Of a DNA stretch of 64,000 bases, positions 10,664-22,460 are shown in pieces; positions within the stretch are counted from its first letter, which is position 1; every line of letters begins with the position of its first letter. Source of the stretch: Phymatolithon calcareum. Its lineage: Eukaryota > Rhodophyta > Florideophyceae > Hapalidiales. Where the stretch lies: contig OZ345380.1 of assembly GCA_977006965.1 (NCBI GenBank), forward strand, positions 1,178,001-1,242,000, given 5' to 3'. Both the position numbers and the translations under genes were made by a program. The notes under the pieces were generated by a model. The model did not search any database and was not told where the DNA came from. It worked only from the letters and a program-made list of their open reading frames with translations.

Positions 10664-12110
10664 GATTCATGTTGTGCGTGCCCTCAAATATCTTGCCAAT
10701 ATCGATGTCCTGATAGAACTAATCAGATTTATTGCCTAATCAATTATGGGGCTTAAGGCTACAATGAAGTGACGAAATCGTTCATGGGGTTCCGAAAAAA
10801 GCACATTGCACAATTTAAAGACCTTCTTCGACCTTCAAGAAGCACGCGAAGGAAATTAACATTTTAAACTCTTGAGCCAGGTTAGTCAGTTACAGTACTT
10901 TTTATTGTGGTGATCCACCTCTGCCTCGAAATTCTACCCAGCGCAACACAATGCTCACACCGCTATATGAAAGGGCTCCGCTTAAGTTACCCCACAACAG
11001 TGGCAAACCCATCCCTACTCGTGCTAAACTGTCCAAAGAGCTCATCACGTTTCATATTCTTTTCTTCAATTCCCTTTCTCATCGACACAGTGAGACACTG
11101 TTCAGATGTACATCTCTGGAAATCCTCAATCCACATGCCGGCAGCCTCACCATGCTGGAGTACACCCGATGACTCCGATGCTCGCAGCGGGCTCAAAGAA
11201 GAAGGCGGTAAAAACAAGAAGCATGAAACGAATGACCGCAGAAGGAGTAGATCATGGGCACTGATGTTCCATTTTCACAAGCAGTGGACGAGTGCCGGTT
11301 TACAAGAACAGCATCTTCGCCTAAACGGTTCGCTTCCCGTCAAAGTTCTTGTAGATCAAAGTCAAGACGAAGTCAGTCCGGCGTGTTCCCGTTGCATATC
11401 GCGCTTGCTCTATAACCCGATCGTCTGCCCGAAGTAAGAACTCCCCCTAGCATAACCCATGGCGACTTGGGATTCATCCATCATGGAGTTCAGCTCGGAA
11501 ATGACACTTGGAAGATCATCATGGAAGTCCTCCACAAGCGTGTTTGCAAGCGCGAGATCGGGTCCGCGGTTCTTGCGCCACACTTTTTGCCACGCGGAAA
11601 AGACAGGACTCGCGGCACAATTCGATGGCTGTATCCACCTCACATTCGTCGCCAATGGTGACAGCACCAGACGGAGTAGAAGGAGAGAGGGAGGGAGTAC
11701 AGTATTATAACGCTGCACGAGCGCGGTCATCCCGAAAACAAGATACTGTATCATACGAGCACTTTCGTATGCACAAACGCCGGTCAGTGCAGCACTGTAC
11801 AGTAAAGCAGCAGCAATACAGTAGTTTAATATCAATATGTATTGATGCGTGCGCACATGTGCACAGTGGTGTATGATACAGCACGTGCTGGGGTTCACGT
11901 TGCACATTGGACGCAGATGACTTCTCGGCATGAGGACATAGTAAGCAGAAGTGGGACCTTAAAGGATCGTGATCCACGATGACCTTCCTGGACCTGGCAA
12001 ATGTCAGAATGACAGTCGCCATGTGTTGAGAGTTTGGTAGGTGTGCACTGTAATGCACAGGTGAAGCAAGTATGATGTACAATGCGCTGTATGTATTTCC
12101 AGTATTGGAT
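10664..12110. other. No supported gene
   Basis: Open frames of up to 176 codons occur on both strands (10907-11437 plus, 11410-11931 minus) but overlap each other and match nothing I know. Only the end of the minus frame (about 11410-11560) has protein-like composition. It could be a degraded gene. Confidence 0.3.
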
Positions 12111-12114
12111 ACTC

Positions 12115-12403
12115 ACAGTGCTTCATCACGTTCATAGATGTCTACTCGAAGTGGACCACTTTATATACAATGAGAAAGAAATCGGAGAGCTTTGACTGCT
12201 TTCAGAAGTTCCACAAGTGCGCTGAAACGCACACAGGAAAGCAGCTCAAGCACTTAAACGCTCAGGACTTCTCGAATGCACCAAAGCTCAAATATATACT
12301 GACCGACAACGGAGGAGAGTACCTGTTCAACGAGTTTCGTGCATACCTTTCCGATCACGGCATAGGTCAACAGCTCACAGTCGCATATACCACAAAACAA
12401 TAT
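12115..12403 (+). pseudogene. Copia integrase fragment
   Basis: The plus-strand frame encodes FITFIDVYSKWTT followed by an RKKSES...TDNGGEYL stretch. It corresponds to residues about 508-595 of the intact Copia polyprotein, including the second catalytic aspartate. It lacks both neighbours and is cut at 12404 by an LTR just before the catalytic glutamate. Related to, but diverged from, the family at 1976-7477. Confidence 0.85.
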
Positions 12404-12765
12404 TGTTGGAAGTGTAATTACTTAGAGAACTAGTTGCACCACACTTCAAAATCATGGTTTGATTTCCGTACACGTGTACACGTGTCAAGTCGAAAGACGA
12501 AGTGTCTCAGAACGTAGATTCATGAAGATTGGCGGTGAAACGTGTTAAAGTATGATAAGAGCATCATAATCATACTCCACTCACTCAGTAGATAATATTT
12601 GATTTTTTGTGTTACACGTGTCATATTATATTATGACAAATTTGTTCAGGGTTAGTGTGTCTCCGTCGTCAACTAAGGCTTTTACCTTGTCTGGTCGGAT
12701 TCTCAGGCCTATATATGCCAGACCTGAGGTCCGCGAAGTGAATAAACCAAGGAACTCATTCTCAC
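12404..12765 (+). repeat. Copia LTR, plus orientation, 3' end missing
   Basis: Starts TGTTGGAAGTG, has the paired CACGTG boxes (about 12472-12487) and the TATATA promoter (about 12712), and stops after GAACTCATTCTCAC, where a second LTR in opposite orientation begins. About the last 80 bp are missing relative to the family. Confidence 0.85.
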
Positions 12766-13009
12766 TGTTGGAGGAAGGTTTGGGAATGGATGAGGAGAGT
12801 GGAAAAGTTTGGTTGAAAGAAAATGGTTGAGAAGAAGCTGAAATAGGTGAGAATGTGTTCCTTGGTTTATTCACTTCGCGGACCTCAGGTCTGGCATATA
12901 TAGGCCTGAGATTCCGACCAGACTTGACACGTGTACACGTGTACCGAGATCATACCTTGATATTGAAGTGTGCTTGCGACTAGAGCTCCAAGCAATCACA
13001 CTTCCAACA
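12766..13009 (-). repeat. Copia LTR, inverted relative to its neighbour, internally deleted
   Basis: Runs TGTTGGAGGAAGG...CTTCCAACA on the plus strand, so it is in minus orientation. About 170-200 bp between the TATA region and the G-boxes are missing. About 77 bp of it (12846-12922) are the reverse complement of 12689-12765 with about two mismatches, so the two LTRs can fold on each other. Confidence 0.82.
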
Positions 13010-14257
13010 TTTTCAAGAACGGGAACATTCTAGCGTTAAAAGACGCTTACAACATGGAAGAGAGAGTGGAAAATGGATCTCAGTAGTCTGTATTGCAGAA
13101 CAAATCGAATTTTGTTAGAGAAGTCCCTACCATGTATAGTTAGGAATTTATGGCCGTACCTTACTTCGTGCAGGATTTCTGTTTGTCGCTTAAGCTGTCG
13201 CTCAGAAAATCAGGACGTCATACCGTTCATTTCTGCTAATTTACAAGCGCATACAAATCTACATCCCTTATTACTGAGCGACAGGAGTCTTTATATGACC
13301 ATTTGGAATGCCAACACTGACTTTCTGCAGCGGACCATACACAAAACAGGATAATATTCGCTTTTCAAGCATTTCATTGTCGTTGTGCTGCATGGCACGT
13401 GTGCATATGCAAGGAACTCGATTAGTATCGTGAAGGTGGCTTCTGTCTGAAGATTTCATACTTCTATTTTCTGCAGAAAATTTAAAGTCTTTACAATTCC
13501 CCCATGTTGCTTATATGTCTCCCGTCAGCGTGAGCTTGTCGCTTGGAGTAGGGATGCGAGGTACAGTAATCACGATAAATGACCAGAAGAAGGACGGAAT
13601 TTTCGCTTAATAGGAAACTATTCACGCCTACTAATCGTACGTATCTCAGAACACTGTCTGCGACAGTAATATTTATTGCGTGCTCTACTCCCTTTGCTTT
13701 ACTTCTCGTCGCAATTACAATCTCTGTCATCGCAGGCGGGGAGGTCAATGATCATGGACTGAGCCGCTTTGTCGATATGATTCCGCTTTTTCCATGAAAA
13801 TGTTTGGATATTTGGCTTACGGTATGTCTGTGAGAAACGGCCAGTGTTCCGAACGAGGAGCAGTGACTGGTCCTAATTTAAGACGGTCTGTAGGGCTTCT
13901 TGCACTTGAGTCTCGTCTTAGGCTCCGCCAGCGGGCGCCATTTTCGAATGGAGATACTCGTTGTCGTCCAAAACATAACTCGCACGAGGTGCGCGGGGTA
14001 TCTGCTTGGGAAGAACCCACACTCCACAAGCATCAAATGTAGAGGTGAGGATCGTGCCGTATTGTGGTGGTCTACGGCAGAACTAAGAAGTACGCGTACC
14101 AGCTGCTAGAGAAGCTCACGACGGACGAGACGGTACACTGATTTGGGAAATTAGTCTGTCGCCTAGAAATCGTATCATAGTCAATTTACAGTCATACTCT
14201 AGTACTGTACTAATGCCTAATTCAAGAATTGAGATATTTTGTTTAATTCTCAGAACT
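13010..14257. other. No recognisable gene
   Basis: Only short frames on both strands. I see no inverted repeats, RNA gene signals or protein similarity here. Confidence 0.4.
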
Positions 14258-15751
14258 TTATATAATTTCAGGAATCTCACCATAAAATTTTAAGTAATGT
14301 TGTTCCACGATCCTGCGCAAGTGCAGAAAAAGTTGGTCCACCTTCCACGTGCCGTCCGTATCAAGCGCCAGTCCACAGCGTATCATAGCTTTCCGTGGAT
14401 ATGATATATTGTTTTTTTCTTTCATATAGTTCACCTCTTCCTCTGACTTTGAAGCCAGTTTCAAATAGAAAATCTTCCGAGGTTTTGCAATTTACCTGAT
14501 CCGTTAGGTCCGAGCAACCAATGACATCCTTCAATTAGCCGCATTTTCTCCTCATCCCACGGAGCTCGCCAAAATTCCTTAATTTTTTTGGATAAAAAAT
14601 GAGTCCAATGGTTCACACATTTCTGTGCTGTTCAGAGGAAACTTAAGATTCCTTGCGTCAATCCTTTGAAGCGATTCCGCCACTTGGGGCGTTTCCGTTG
14701 TGGTCCAAACAGTTGTCCTTTGCGTTCATCCGAATCTTTGGAAATAGCGACTCTCGTTCAGCCAATCATTGAAAACCATCTGATCCATCCATGCCCTGGG
14801 CCCTGTCCTGTATGAGACACCAGGAATGTTGTCAGGAACGCCCTGAATTGGGTAATTTCTTTGAAAGTTCTTGAATTTCATGGATGGTGCTTCAATCTTT
14901 CAGTTCACGCCTCCACTTATAAGTAGCACCATTGTCATCCCCTCGCAACCAGAAGAAACATCCGCATATATTACATTCTAATGGCCGACATAGACAAGTG
15001 TACGATGGTTGTCTTGATTCATCAAAAAGTGCGTTTCATCTGTATTTTCGACCATGTTCTCATCAAGAACGCGAGAAGCAAAATCCCTCTCTATTTGTCG
15101 CAAATGATAGGCAATCAATTTCTCCGTGTAAACACGGTGAGCTGCACAGCGCGCGAGGGCTCCGCATTGCTTTCTTATGATGATGTTTGACCGATTCATG
15201 AATGCATAAACCCAGTGGTACGTAATAAGGTCTCTGATTGGCTTGCCGGACCGCTCATCTACGTAACTTCCAGGGAATGGAGAGTAGGCATCACTCAATG
15301 TTTGAAGAGCGAGCTGCTTCAACAAATCATTGTTGAACTGGACACCCTCAATACGGAAATGCTCGAACTCCACCAATAGGATTGCGTGTAAGTAGTCAAC
15401 CAAGGCTGCACGCTTGCGTCTGCACCCCTATAGAGCCTTTAGATGAGCCTTTTTCACCGATACGCCCAGAATCCTGTTAGAGGTTACAGTCATCGCCCTG
15501 TTTTCGGGAGTTTTCAATTGGGCTTTGAATTCGGCTCTTTTCTTCTACCAAGCCCGAGCCTTCATTCTGTTGGCATTGCTTGACCCGCAGAAGAGCATTG
15601 GAAACGCCTTCACGGCCTTGGAAGTAATATTGGTATCATTTCCGCCTTCAAGCGCGACGTTTTCCAGCCAAAGAATAGCTCGGAGTTGTTGCGATTTTAG
15701 TGAAACGTTTCGGATGGATCGTTTAGGAGCGGTTTGATTGGGTGAAGCCAT
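14258..15751 (-). pseudogene. Decayed DDE transposase
   Basis: Read on the minus strand from about 15751, several frames together give a transposase-like protein. The N-terminal part starts MASPNQTAPKRS. A helical DNA-binding region lies around 15403-15150, and the first acidic catalytic motif in ENTDETHFLMNQDN near 15025. A later segment reads LNSTEMCEPLDSF near 14620, resembling the third-aspartate region of the DDE_1 (pogo/Tigger-like) superfamily, and the C-terminal tail ends near 14258. At least three frame changes and stops separate the pieces, so it is dead. I found no terminal inverted repeats for it. It is not closely similar to the intact transposase at 16557. Confidence 0.7.
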
Positions 15752-16338
15752 GGTCTGTGGCTGAGAGATGTCCAAGGTATTAGTGAAACAGTTAGGATAG
15801 GGAGTTTCCGAAGGTGATGAACTCCCTCTCGCGTTTTGTGCCTACCTTCAAATCTATAAATACGCTCTGTTGTCTGTCTGTACATAGCAGGAAACTGCAT
15901 ACGTAAAACAATAGAGAGTCTTGTCGACGCAGTAAATAAACATACGGGCTCAAATGACGCGGTGTTTCATGTTTGCCGTTTGCTGTAATACATTTTAGTA
16001 GAAAGAATGGAACTTCGAGCTTGCACTCAAAATATTAAACAAGTTCCATATAAATTGAGTACGAGCTTCCCTCTCCAACCCCTTCAGAAAATTCGAGCCC
16101 CTGATAATTACAGCTATGAGAACTGACAGGCTAATTTCCCAAGCTAGTGTAGTGACGTGATATTTGGAGAACAAGCATCTGTGCGCTTCGCCCGACTTCC
16201 ACCGAAATGGGCTCGCCCGACTGCTTTTCGTTCGCTTTAACAGCTCTGCAGTACGTTTTGGATTTCGAAAACCATTAGGCCACGTGTCCGATGTGGATTA
16301 GTAGCTGAGAGGCGATGATATATGATATTTCAGTAGTA
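15752..16338. other. No recognisable gene
   Basis: AT-rich spacer between the decayed transposase and the pogo-like element. No gene, RNA or repeat is visible to me. Confidence 0.4.
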
Positions 16339-18729
16339 CCCTTCCCCGGCGGGTTAATTTGGGAGATGGGTTAATTTGGTAATCGCATTTTATTTTCAGT
16401 TGTGGAATATGGAGCGGCTCAAGCTGGCTCCTCCTGCATGCCTGCGCTCTATCACCGTTTTGGCGCGAAACAACAACAGACCAGCAATCATGGCGTGTAT
16501 CGGAAGGTTACTTAACGACCCAAGTCTTGTCGACGAATGGCGGGAAATTAGACACGATGCCACTTTCGATGCGCCGCCAAACGGCGCTCGAAAATAAACG
16601 CCAAGCGCGCGATGAAGAGGAAGGACGAAAGCGCGCTCGTGCTGTGGAGATCCTACGCGCTGGTGAAACTGTTGTGGAGGCTGTGCGCCTCTCTGGTGTG
16701 AGCCGCACTACGTGCGACCGCATCAAGGCCGCTCTGAACGCCGACGACAAATCGCGGCTGAACAAACTGCTCGACCCAATTAAAAACCGTGCTGGCCGGC
16801 GCCCCGTCATATCGAAAGTGGAAAACGAGCTCATGAAGAACCGCATCGAGTACGCTGCCAGCCGGGGATTCGCGTTCACCGCTGACACGCTCAAGAGCAC
16901 GATGGCGCAAATTTCTTTCGATGGCCGAAACGGGTTTAAGACGGAATCTGGTTTACCGAGCAACGACACAATCCGCTCTTGGCGTGCGCGAAACCGCGAC
17001 ACAACCTACAGGAAAGCTGAGAACAAGAAAGTGGCCAAGCTGTGCGGGGAGCGCTACGACCACGTTTCAACATATTCCGATGCTTTGAAAAACATTGTCT
17101 CACACAATCCAGGGATATTCGATAACGGGGACCGTCTATGGAACATGGACGAGACGCCTGTGTCGGCGGAATTCGGGCGGAAGATCAAAGTTTTTGGGCC
17201 AGCCGACACGCATCACGGTGGCTTTCGCGCACAGAGCGGCGGCAAGTGCAGCAAACACATCACCGCTCTCGTGGCGGTTTCGGCGTCCGGCCGGAAAACT
17301 CCACCCCTTTTCATTGTGTCAGGCAAGCACGTGATGTCGGCATGGTTTCGCCCGCTGACGGAAAAGCAGATTGGCAACGATAAGAGGCTAATGTGGCTCA
17401 CTCATGAAAATTGGTTCCCGAATGACGCCGTGGTGCTCATGTCCGAGAACGGCAGTATGGAGAAGCGCCTCGTGAAGCTCGTGGTGCAGTACATCAATAA
17501 GTTCGTGCGCCAGTTCGTGCCGCCCGACCAAAAGTACTGCCTGACGCTCGATGGACACTCCTCTAGAGAAGGAACGGATTGGCTGGAGCACTGCAACGAG
17601 GTCAGCTGTGAAGTGGTACAAGCGCCGTCTGACACCAGCCACTTCCTACAGCCATGCGACGGCAAGGTGAACAAGGCGCTGCAGACGAATATAAGGCGAT
17701 ACCGCGACATGCTTTGCGCGCACTCGCTCATCGACTTGCATTCAATACGCGTTTGCTTAATGTTGGGGGTCATCGGATTCAGCTGCATATCGCCCGCTGA
17801 CATTCACGAAAGCTTCGCTGAATGCGGATTGTGGCCTATGGACTTTCGTTTCATGGTGCGTTTCGAAAGAGAGAAGGAGCGGAACGAGCAGCGCAAGGCA
17901 CTGGCGGAGCGAGTGGAGAGGGCATCAAGCGCGTGTCGGCTCGCTGCTGTGGTGAAACGCAGGGCAGATGCTGACATCTGGGCGGACGCTAAAAAAATAA
18001 TCAAAAACAGTGGCTCGCCGTCCAAAGCGCTACAGCAGCTGGCGCAGATACTCAAGAAGGAGCGCACGGTGAACTCGATATTGATGCAGGCGGGCGGGGT
18101 AAACAAAATTAAAGGCGAATCGCAAAAAGTGACATCGAAAAACGAGGTGCTGTACAAGGGAACACCTGCTGTTTGCTTGACATTTGGAGAGCTCATTGAC
18201 GCTCGAAAGGCGCGCACGCGCGGAGCAGAAGAAGTCCTTGTGCGTAAAGAAGCGCAGAAGAAAGCGAAAGAACAAGAACGCGCTCAGAATCAGGCCCAAA
18301 AAGAGCTCGAGAAGCAGGCGCGCGCCGCGAAGCGCGTGGTGCAGAAGGAAGCGAAAGCGGCTCGCGAGCGCAAAAAGCAGGCCCAAAAGCGGCAGCGGGA
18401 GGTCTCCAAGGGGTCGCAAAGCGTGAAGAGAAAGCGCCTGATGGGAGGAAGTGATGAGAGCGATGCTGTGACCGGACTAATCTCGCTCGCTGGGCCGGCG
18501 CCGCAGTTCCCAAATTAAACCATTTTCTCATAAATTAGCACATTTGGTGTCAGTCACAAAATCGCTCGAGACAGGTGGAAATCGAAAGAGCCAAAGAAGC
18601 GGGAGCTTCTGTATGCCCGACAAGTGACGTGGAACGACTGTACGCAGTTTTGTGGCGTTTAGACAACGAAAAGCTATTTTTTCTTTATTTTATTTGAAAC
18701 ATCTCCCAAATTAACCCGCCGGGGAAGGG
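16339..18729 (+). mobile_element. pogo/Tigger-like DNA transposon, structurally complete
   Basis: 2.39-kb element with perfect 30-bp terminal inverted repeats (16339-16368 and 18700-18729; outer bases CCCTTCCCCGGCGGG), flanked by the dinucleotide TA on both sides (16337-16338, 18730-18731). That is the target duplication of the Tc1/mariner-pogo group. A second copy of GGGTTAATTTGG lies just inside the left repeat (16367-16378), and CCCAAATTAAACC lies near the right (18508-18520). These may be subterminal binding sites. The transposase frame fills almost the whole interior. Confidence 0.93.
16557..18518 (+). CDS. pogo/Tigger-like DDE transposase (intact)
   Basis: 653 residues from the ATG at 16557; the open frame continues ten codons upstream without ATG. 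The N-terminal 80 residues contain a helix-turn-helix (AVRLSGVSRTTCDRI). The DDE_1 catalytic core has its first aspartate in NMDETP (about 198), the second in LDGHSS (about 332) and the third in HFLQPCDGK (about 368), i.e. DD35D. The last 150 residues are Lys/Arg/Ala/Gln-rich and probably coiled-coil. Sequence is GC-richer than its surroundings. With intact frame and perfect inverted repeats it could be active by cut-and-paste. Family assignment rests on the motifs; the exact clade is not determined. Confidence 0.92.
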   Translation: MPLSMRRQTALENKRQARDEEEGRKRARAVEILRAGETVVEAVRLSGVSRTTCDRIKAALNADDKSRLNKLLDPIKNRAGRRPVISKVENELMKNRIEYAASRGFAFTADTLKSTMAQISFDGRNGFKTESGLPSNDTIRSWRARNRDTTYRKAENKKVAKLCGERYDHVSTYSDALKNIVSHNPGIFDNGDRLWNMDETPVSAEFGRKIKVFGPADTHHGGFRAQSGGKCSKHITALVAVSASGRKTPPLFIVSGKHVMSAWFRPLTEKQIGNDKRLMWLTHENWFPNDAVVLMSENGSMEKRLVKLVVQYINKFVRQFVPPDQKYCLTLDGHSSREGTDWLEHCNEVSCEVVQAPSDTSHFLQPCDGKVNKALQTNIRRYRDMLCAHSLIDLHSIRVCLMLGVIGFSCISPADIHESFAECGLWPMDFRFMVRFEREKERNEQRKALAERVERASSACRLAAVVKRRADADIWADAKKIIKNSGSPSKALQQLAQILKKERTVNSILMQAGGVNKIKGESQKVTSKNEVLYKGTPAVCLTFGELIDARKARTRGAEEVLVRKEAQKKAKEQERAQNQAQKELEKQARAAKRVVQKEAKAARERKKQAQKRQREVSKGSQSVKRKRLMGGSDESDAVTGLISLAGPAPQFPN

Positions 18730-18731
18730 TA

Positions 18732-19000
18732 CCCTTGTCAAGGTGCATGCAGAACAAATCTGCAACCTTGTGACCTCTGTAATCAGCCATATGTTCGACG
18801 ATCGCTTCAGACAGAGCCACATGGCTCACCAGATGACGACGGAGGGCAAAGTCCTCAAGCCTTACTGCTACAAGAAGCACCAGGGAAACGACATCCGAGG
18901 GGAGAAACTGATGGTAGAGCCGGAGGTCATCGAAAGTGCCACGCTGCGCTGTGTTATTCGCAGCGAAGTTAGCGTTGTGCGTTCATCTTAGCAAACGAAT
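18732..19000 (+). pseudogene. MULE transposase fragment
   Basis: The frame around 18743-18991 encodes KPYCYKKHQG...EPEVIES, which closely matches the segment before the SWIM zinc finger in the MULE relic at 45.8 kb. It ends at a stop before the zinc-finger cysteines. The pogo-like element landed at its left edge. Confidence 0.75.
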
Positions 19001-19419
19001 ATGAGGAGGTGCATAGAGTAGAGTGTCCTGCATGACGGATTTGTAGTAGGTGTGGCTAGACGTGTCGAGTTTTCGCCACTCTTCAGGTCATTTGGCAAAT
19101 CTACTACTGTCAAATCATTCGTACAATACGACGAGCACTCCATTCAAGACAAAGGACGCAACGCGACGAATAATTTATGAAGAAATTCGCCACATGTACT
19201 GAAAATGATGGCAAAATTCGCTAAATCGGCACCCCTTGCAAAAACTACTACTCCTTATGATATGATCTACCTAACCCTAGATACGAACTAACAACGCCAG
19301 TACCTGTGCAATAATGAGGAAAGTAAACCTAGACAGACGCTTATCATTACACTACTCATCCGTTACGCAAAACACTCTGCACCTTGTAGCATTCGACTTA
19401 TAAGCTAACTCATAATGCT

Positions 19420-19980
19420 CTCGCCCGAAGCGTCTGAAGTTATGGAGAAGAAGGAGCTCGTTCTAATTGTGGGCGACTACTCGAGAGCAAACTTTGACGA
19501 CGCTGTCTACCTCATTATCGTCCACAACACTCTTTTGGCAAGGCGTATCTAGTGACAAATCGCAACAAGCAGCGCGTGGCTCCAGCGCCCAACTTGCGCC
19601 TTCATTGTGAACGTCCGTGCGCTGCCGAGCGCTTTTTTACTCTTCTAGACGCTTGGTGCAGTATCGGGTCGCATTCGACCGGTGGAATAAGAACTGGTTC
19701 GGGGACGCAGGGCTGTTGAGAACATGGCCCAAGCAACACGAGGGCAGCAACACTCGTGTTGCAGGCACTGGTGACCAGCTAGTACAGGATGACCTGGTGG
19801 CGTTTGAACTTGTCTCTAAGCCGGGCCGCAAGCACAAGAGGCTCTACTTGCCGTCTGAAAGGAGTGCCCGTCACTGTTAATACACATCGACAAAACGGCT
19901 CACTCCATTACAATTGACTTCAATGCCAGCGATGATGGAGATGCTACTTGCGACGAGCAGCTGAAGCATAGAGAGTAGCG
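19420..19980 (+). pseudogene. MULE transposase remnants (scrambled frames)
   Basis: Contains the segment after ATGGAGAAGAAGGAGCTCGT, also present at 45,640 and 46,766, and the C-terminal segment after the SWIM finger (frame around 19617-19880, YSSRRLVQYRVAFDRW). The middle of the gene is missing. Confidence 0.7.
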
Positions 19981-20269
19981 CACGAATTAATTTTACTTTT
20001 TGACAGGTTTTGCAGAATTTTGTCCCAATAAAGCCGCTCAACGACCTCGCTTAGCTCGATTTTTCGAAAAACCATCCCGTTCCTGATACAGACTTCGACA
20101 ATGGCCCGCTGTTTCACTACCGAAATTGACGTCGGCGCCCTTTTCGAATCAAATATTATACTAAAGCCAGCTCTCGCTACTCATGCTGCACTAAAGGGTT
20201 ACACTTCTGCGGTCCTCAAAAGCACAAACCGCAATTTGTCACTCTAAATGGGCCGAAGCCAATCACTAA

Positions 20270-20830
20270 TCTACATGTGTCTTTCGTCTCCGTACAATGG
20301 TTACAGCAAACGGATCTTTGAGGTTCGCATCTGGAAACAAGATCACAGTTGTGCGATCAGACTCGTCCCATTTTAGTTTTTTCTGGCAAGCAGTATAAGG
20401 TGAATTAGATGACCGCTCATGCACTTGCATGAATTGGCAGGAGTATGAATACCCGTGTATTCATGCCTGTGCATCAATTCTGTACATTAGCCGTTTTCTT
20501 CATGAATCATCTTCGCCGTTGGGCGAATTTGTTGGAAGCTGGTATCAAAAATCCACGTTTTTCAAAATTTATGAAGGAGAAATTGTTATTTCATCGCTAT
20601 CGGATCTCAATGGTGCACGTCCTGTGCAAACCGATGTTCTGCCGGTGACTAGGCGCCCTCCAGGGAGGCATAAAAAGGCGTCTCGTAGATGGATCTAAGA
20701 CCGATCGGTCCAAGACTTGTAAGAAATGTAAAAAACCTTGTCATAATAAGCGCTCCTGCAAGGAGGCCGTTGAGCCCCAAATACCGTCTCAAGCCCCCTC
20801 CAATCAATAAACTGATGTTATTTCGTAATT
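20270..20830 (+). pseudogene. Second MULE-type transposase C-terminus with SWIM finger and zinc knuckle
   Basis: Around 20,415-20,460 the translation gives a SWIM pattern (CTCMNWQEYEYPCIH, CxCx9CxH). Further on, at about 20,700-20,760, a CKKCKKPCHNKRSC knuckle follows, the usual tail of MULE transposases. Frames shift between the two. The sequence differs from the MULE at 45-47 kb, so it is another family. Confidence 0.7.
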
Positions 20831-20839
20831 AAATGGATT

Positions 20840-22460
20840 TACTGAGAATATACCGTGTGTACCAACTGGAGCAAACTCGCACATTTCTAGGCATATTCTA
20901 TTACCATTGAAAACTCAGATTCCTTAATCCGAATTACATAGAATTACGTCAATGGCTCTAGTCACGTCAATATCTTCTGTTTGGGTCCGTGAAGGCTTTT
21001 TCAGTATCCTCTTGAGTGTTCCAACTGCCCATGATCCTTTAATGCGCATTTCTCTAATTAAATTCGGTTCGTTTCTCAGAAAATGGCCTACAAACCACGT
21101 TGCACAAGGAATTCTGTATCTGCTTTCTTTCATCCTCACTGCTTGGTGCGGTATACTACTCTTGGCGAACGTAATTTTCCTGATGCGGTGCTCTTCTTTA
21201 TGTTCCCATACTCGCCAAAGGCGAGATCTTGAATTTCCGTTGTCGTGTTTGATTCCCGTATACAGTCCAGAGTTTCGAGTTCTAGCTCTGTCCCGGTGAT
21301 ATCAGTCTTCTCCACCATCTTTCTTAATCTTCTCCTTTGCTTCCGGAGTAGGTGCTGTCGGCGAAACTCCCATGGCTCTATTTGACACTGTTTAATTAGT
21401 CTTCTCCAGTGCCGTGCTGCCCATTTCCCGAATAGTATCGTTGCAATATCCATCTGAATTTTTAACTGCTGCTTTCGATACACCGATTGTGTCGGGTTTT
21501 ATATGCGCAGCGAACTCATATACTGTCCTGATAAAAGCTTTGAAGACCCTGATGCTCTTTTCGGTGCTATATCCTCTTCTTGTCGTGCCTAGGTTGCTCA
21601 TGAGCCGAACTTTGGCGCTTCCGCTTTTGAATCGCTCCAGAAGCTTGTCGTCAAGTATACCGTTCGTGTCAATTGTCGTCTCAAGATAGTCTGCAGTGCG
21701 TCGTAATTCAACTCCCTCGTCTACCAGTATGATGGGTTTTCCGCTCCTTCGACATTGGAGTATGACTGAACATTGTCGGGTCGACCACGTCATCCGATAG
21801 ACCCGTGCCCATTCGAAGCATTCCTGGCGCATTTTCTGTAGTTCTTCTTCGTTTCTTGCCATTAGTATGAAGTCTTCGGCAAACATGCTTAGACGAAGTC
21901 TCGGGTCAGAATCATTGAGGCCAATGGTCGTGACTTTTTCTGCCAGAGTATCCATGAGGATGTTGAACAGTGTGGGGCTAATGGGGGAACCTTAGGGGAC
22001 TCCTCGTTCGCTTCTCTGCTGAGTTCTTCCTGCGTTGTTCATAACAGTGAATGTAGTTTTCTGCAGCTAGAAGGAGGCAAGTGATGCAAGATTTGCTGAT
22101 AGCCCGAGATCGATTTCTCGAATAAGCTTCTCTCTTGGGACTCGGTCGTATGCTGACTTTAGGTCAGGCACGGCTTTTGTGTTCCTTCCTTATCTCACGA
22201 CTTCTATGTAACGGAGGGGGACCCTTTCTTTTCTGGGCTGGAAGCCCATTTGGGTTTTGCTGAATCTATATTCCTTCGGGATCAGTTTGTCCACTGCTGA
22301 TTCAAATATTTTGCAAGCATATGATAATAGAGAAATCGGTCTGTAGCTTTTTGCTAAGCTTGGATCTCCTTTCTTAAATATTGGAACCACCAGTGCCTTA
22401 TACTGATGATATTTCAGGACCCCCATAATTTCATGCTGCCCCGCATTACACAAGAGGTAT
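20840..22460 (-). pseudogene. Non-LTR retrotransposon (LINE) reverse transcriptase, decayed
   Basis: Minus-strand frames together give a LINE-type RT: KSYRPISLLSYACKIFE and the KTQMGFQPRK motif (22190-22453), then a PISPTLFNILMDTL stretch interrupted by a stop near 21990. The catalytic box is altered to FAED instead of YADD (about 21875). A downstream thumb and C-terminal region ends near 20940. The 3' end (20840-20950) matches the short fragment at 45316-45540. Several stops and frameshifts make it inactive. Confidence 0.85.

Noticed and set aside
10907-11931. Two overlapping ORFs of 176 and 173 codons on opposite strands
   Set aside because: They overlap, have no recognisable motifs, and the region between mobile elements gives no support for a gene.
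16527-16556. N-terminal extension of the pogo-like transposase
   Set aside because: No ATG; the first ATG in frame is at 16557.
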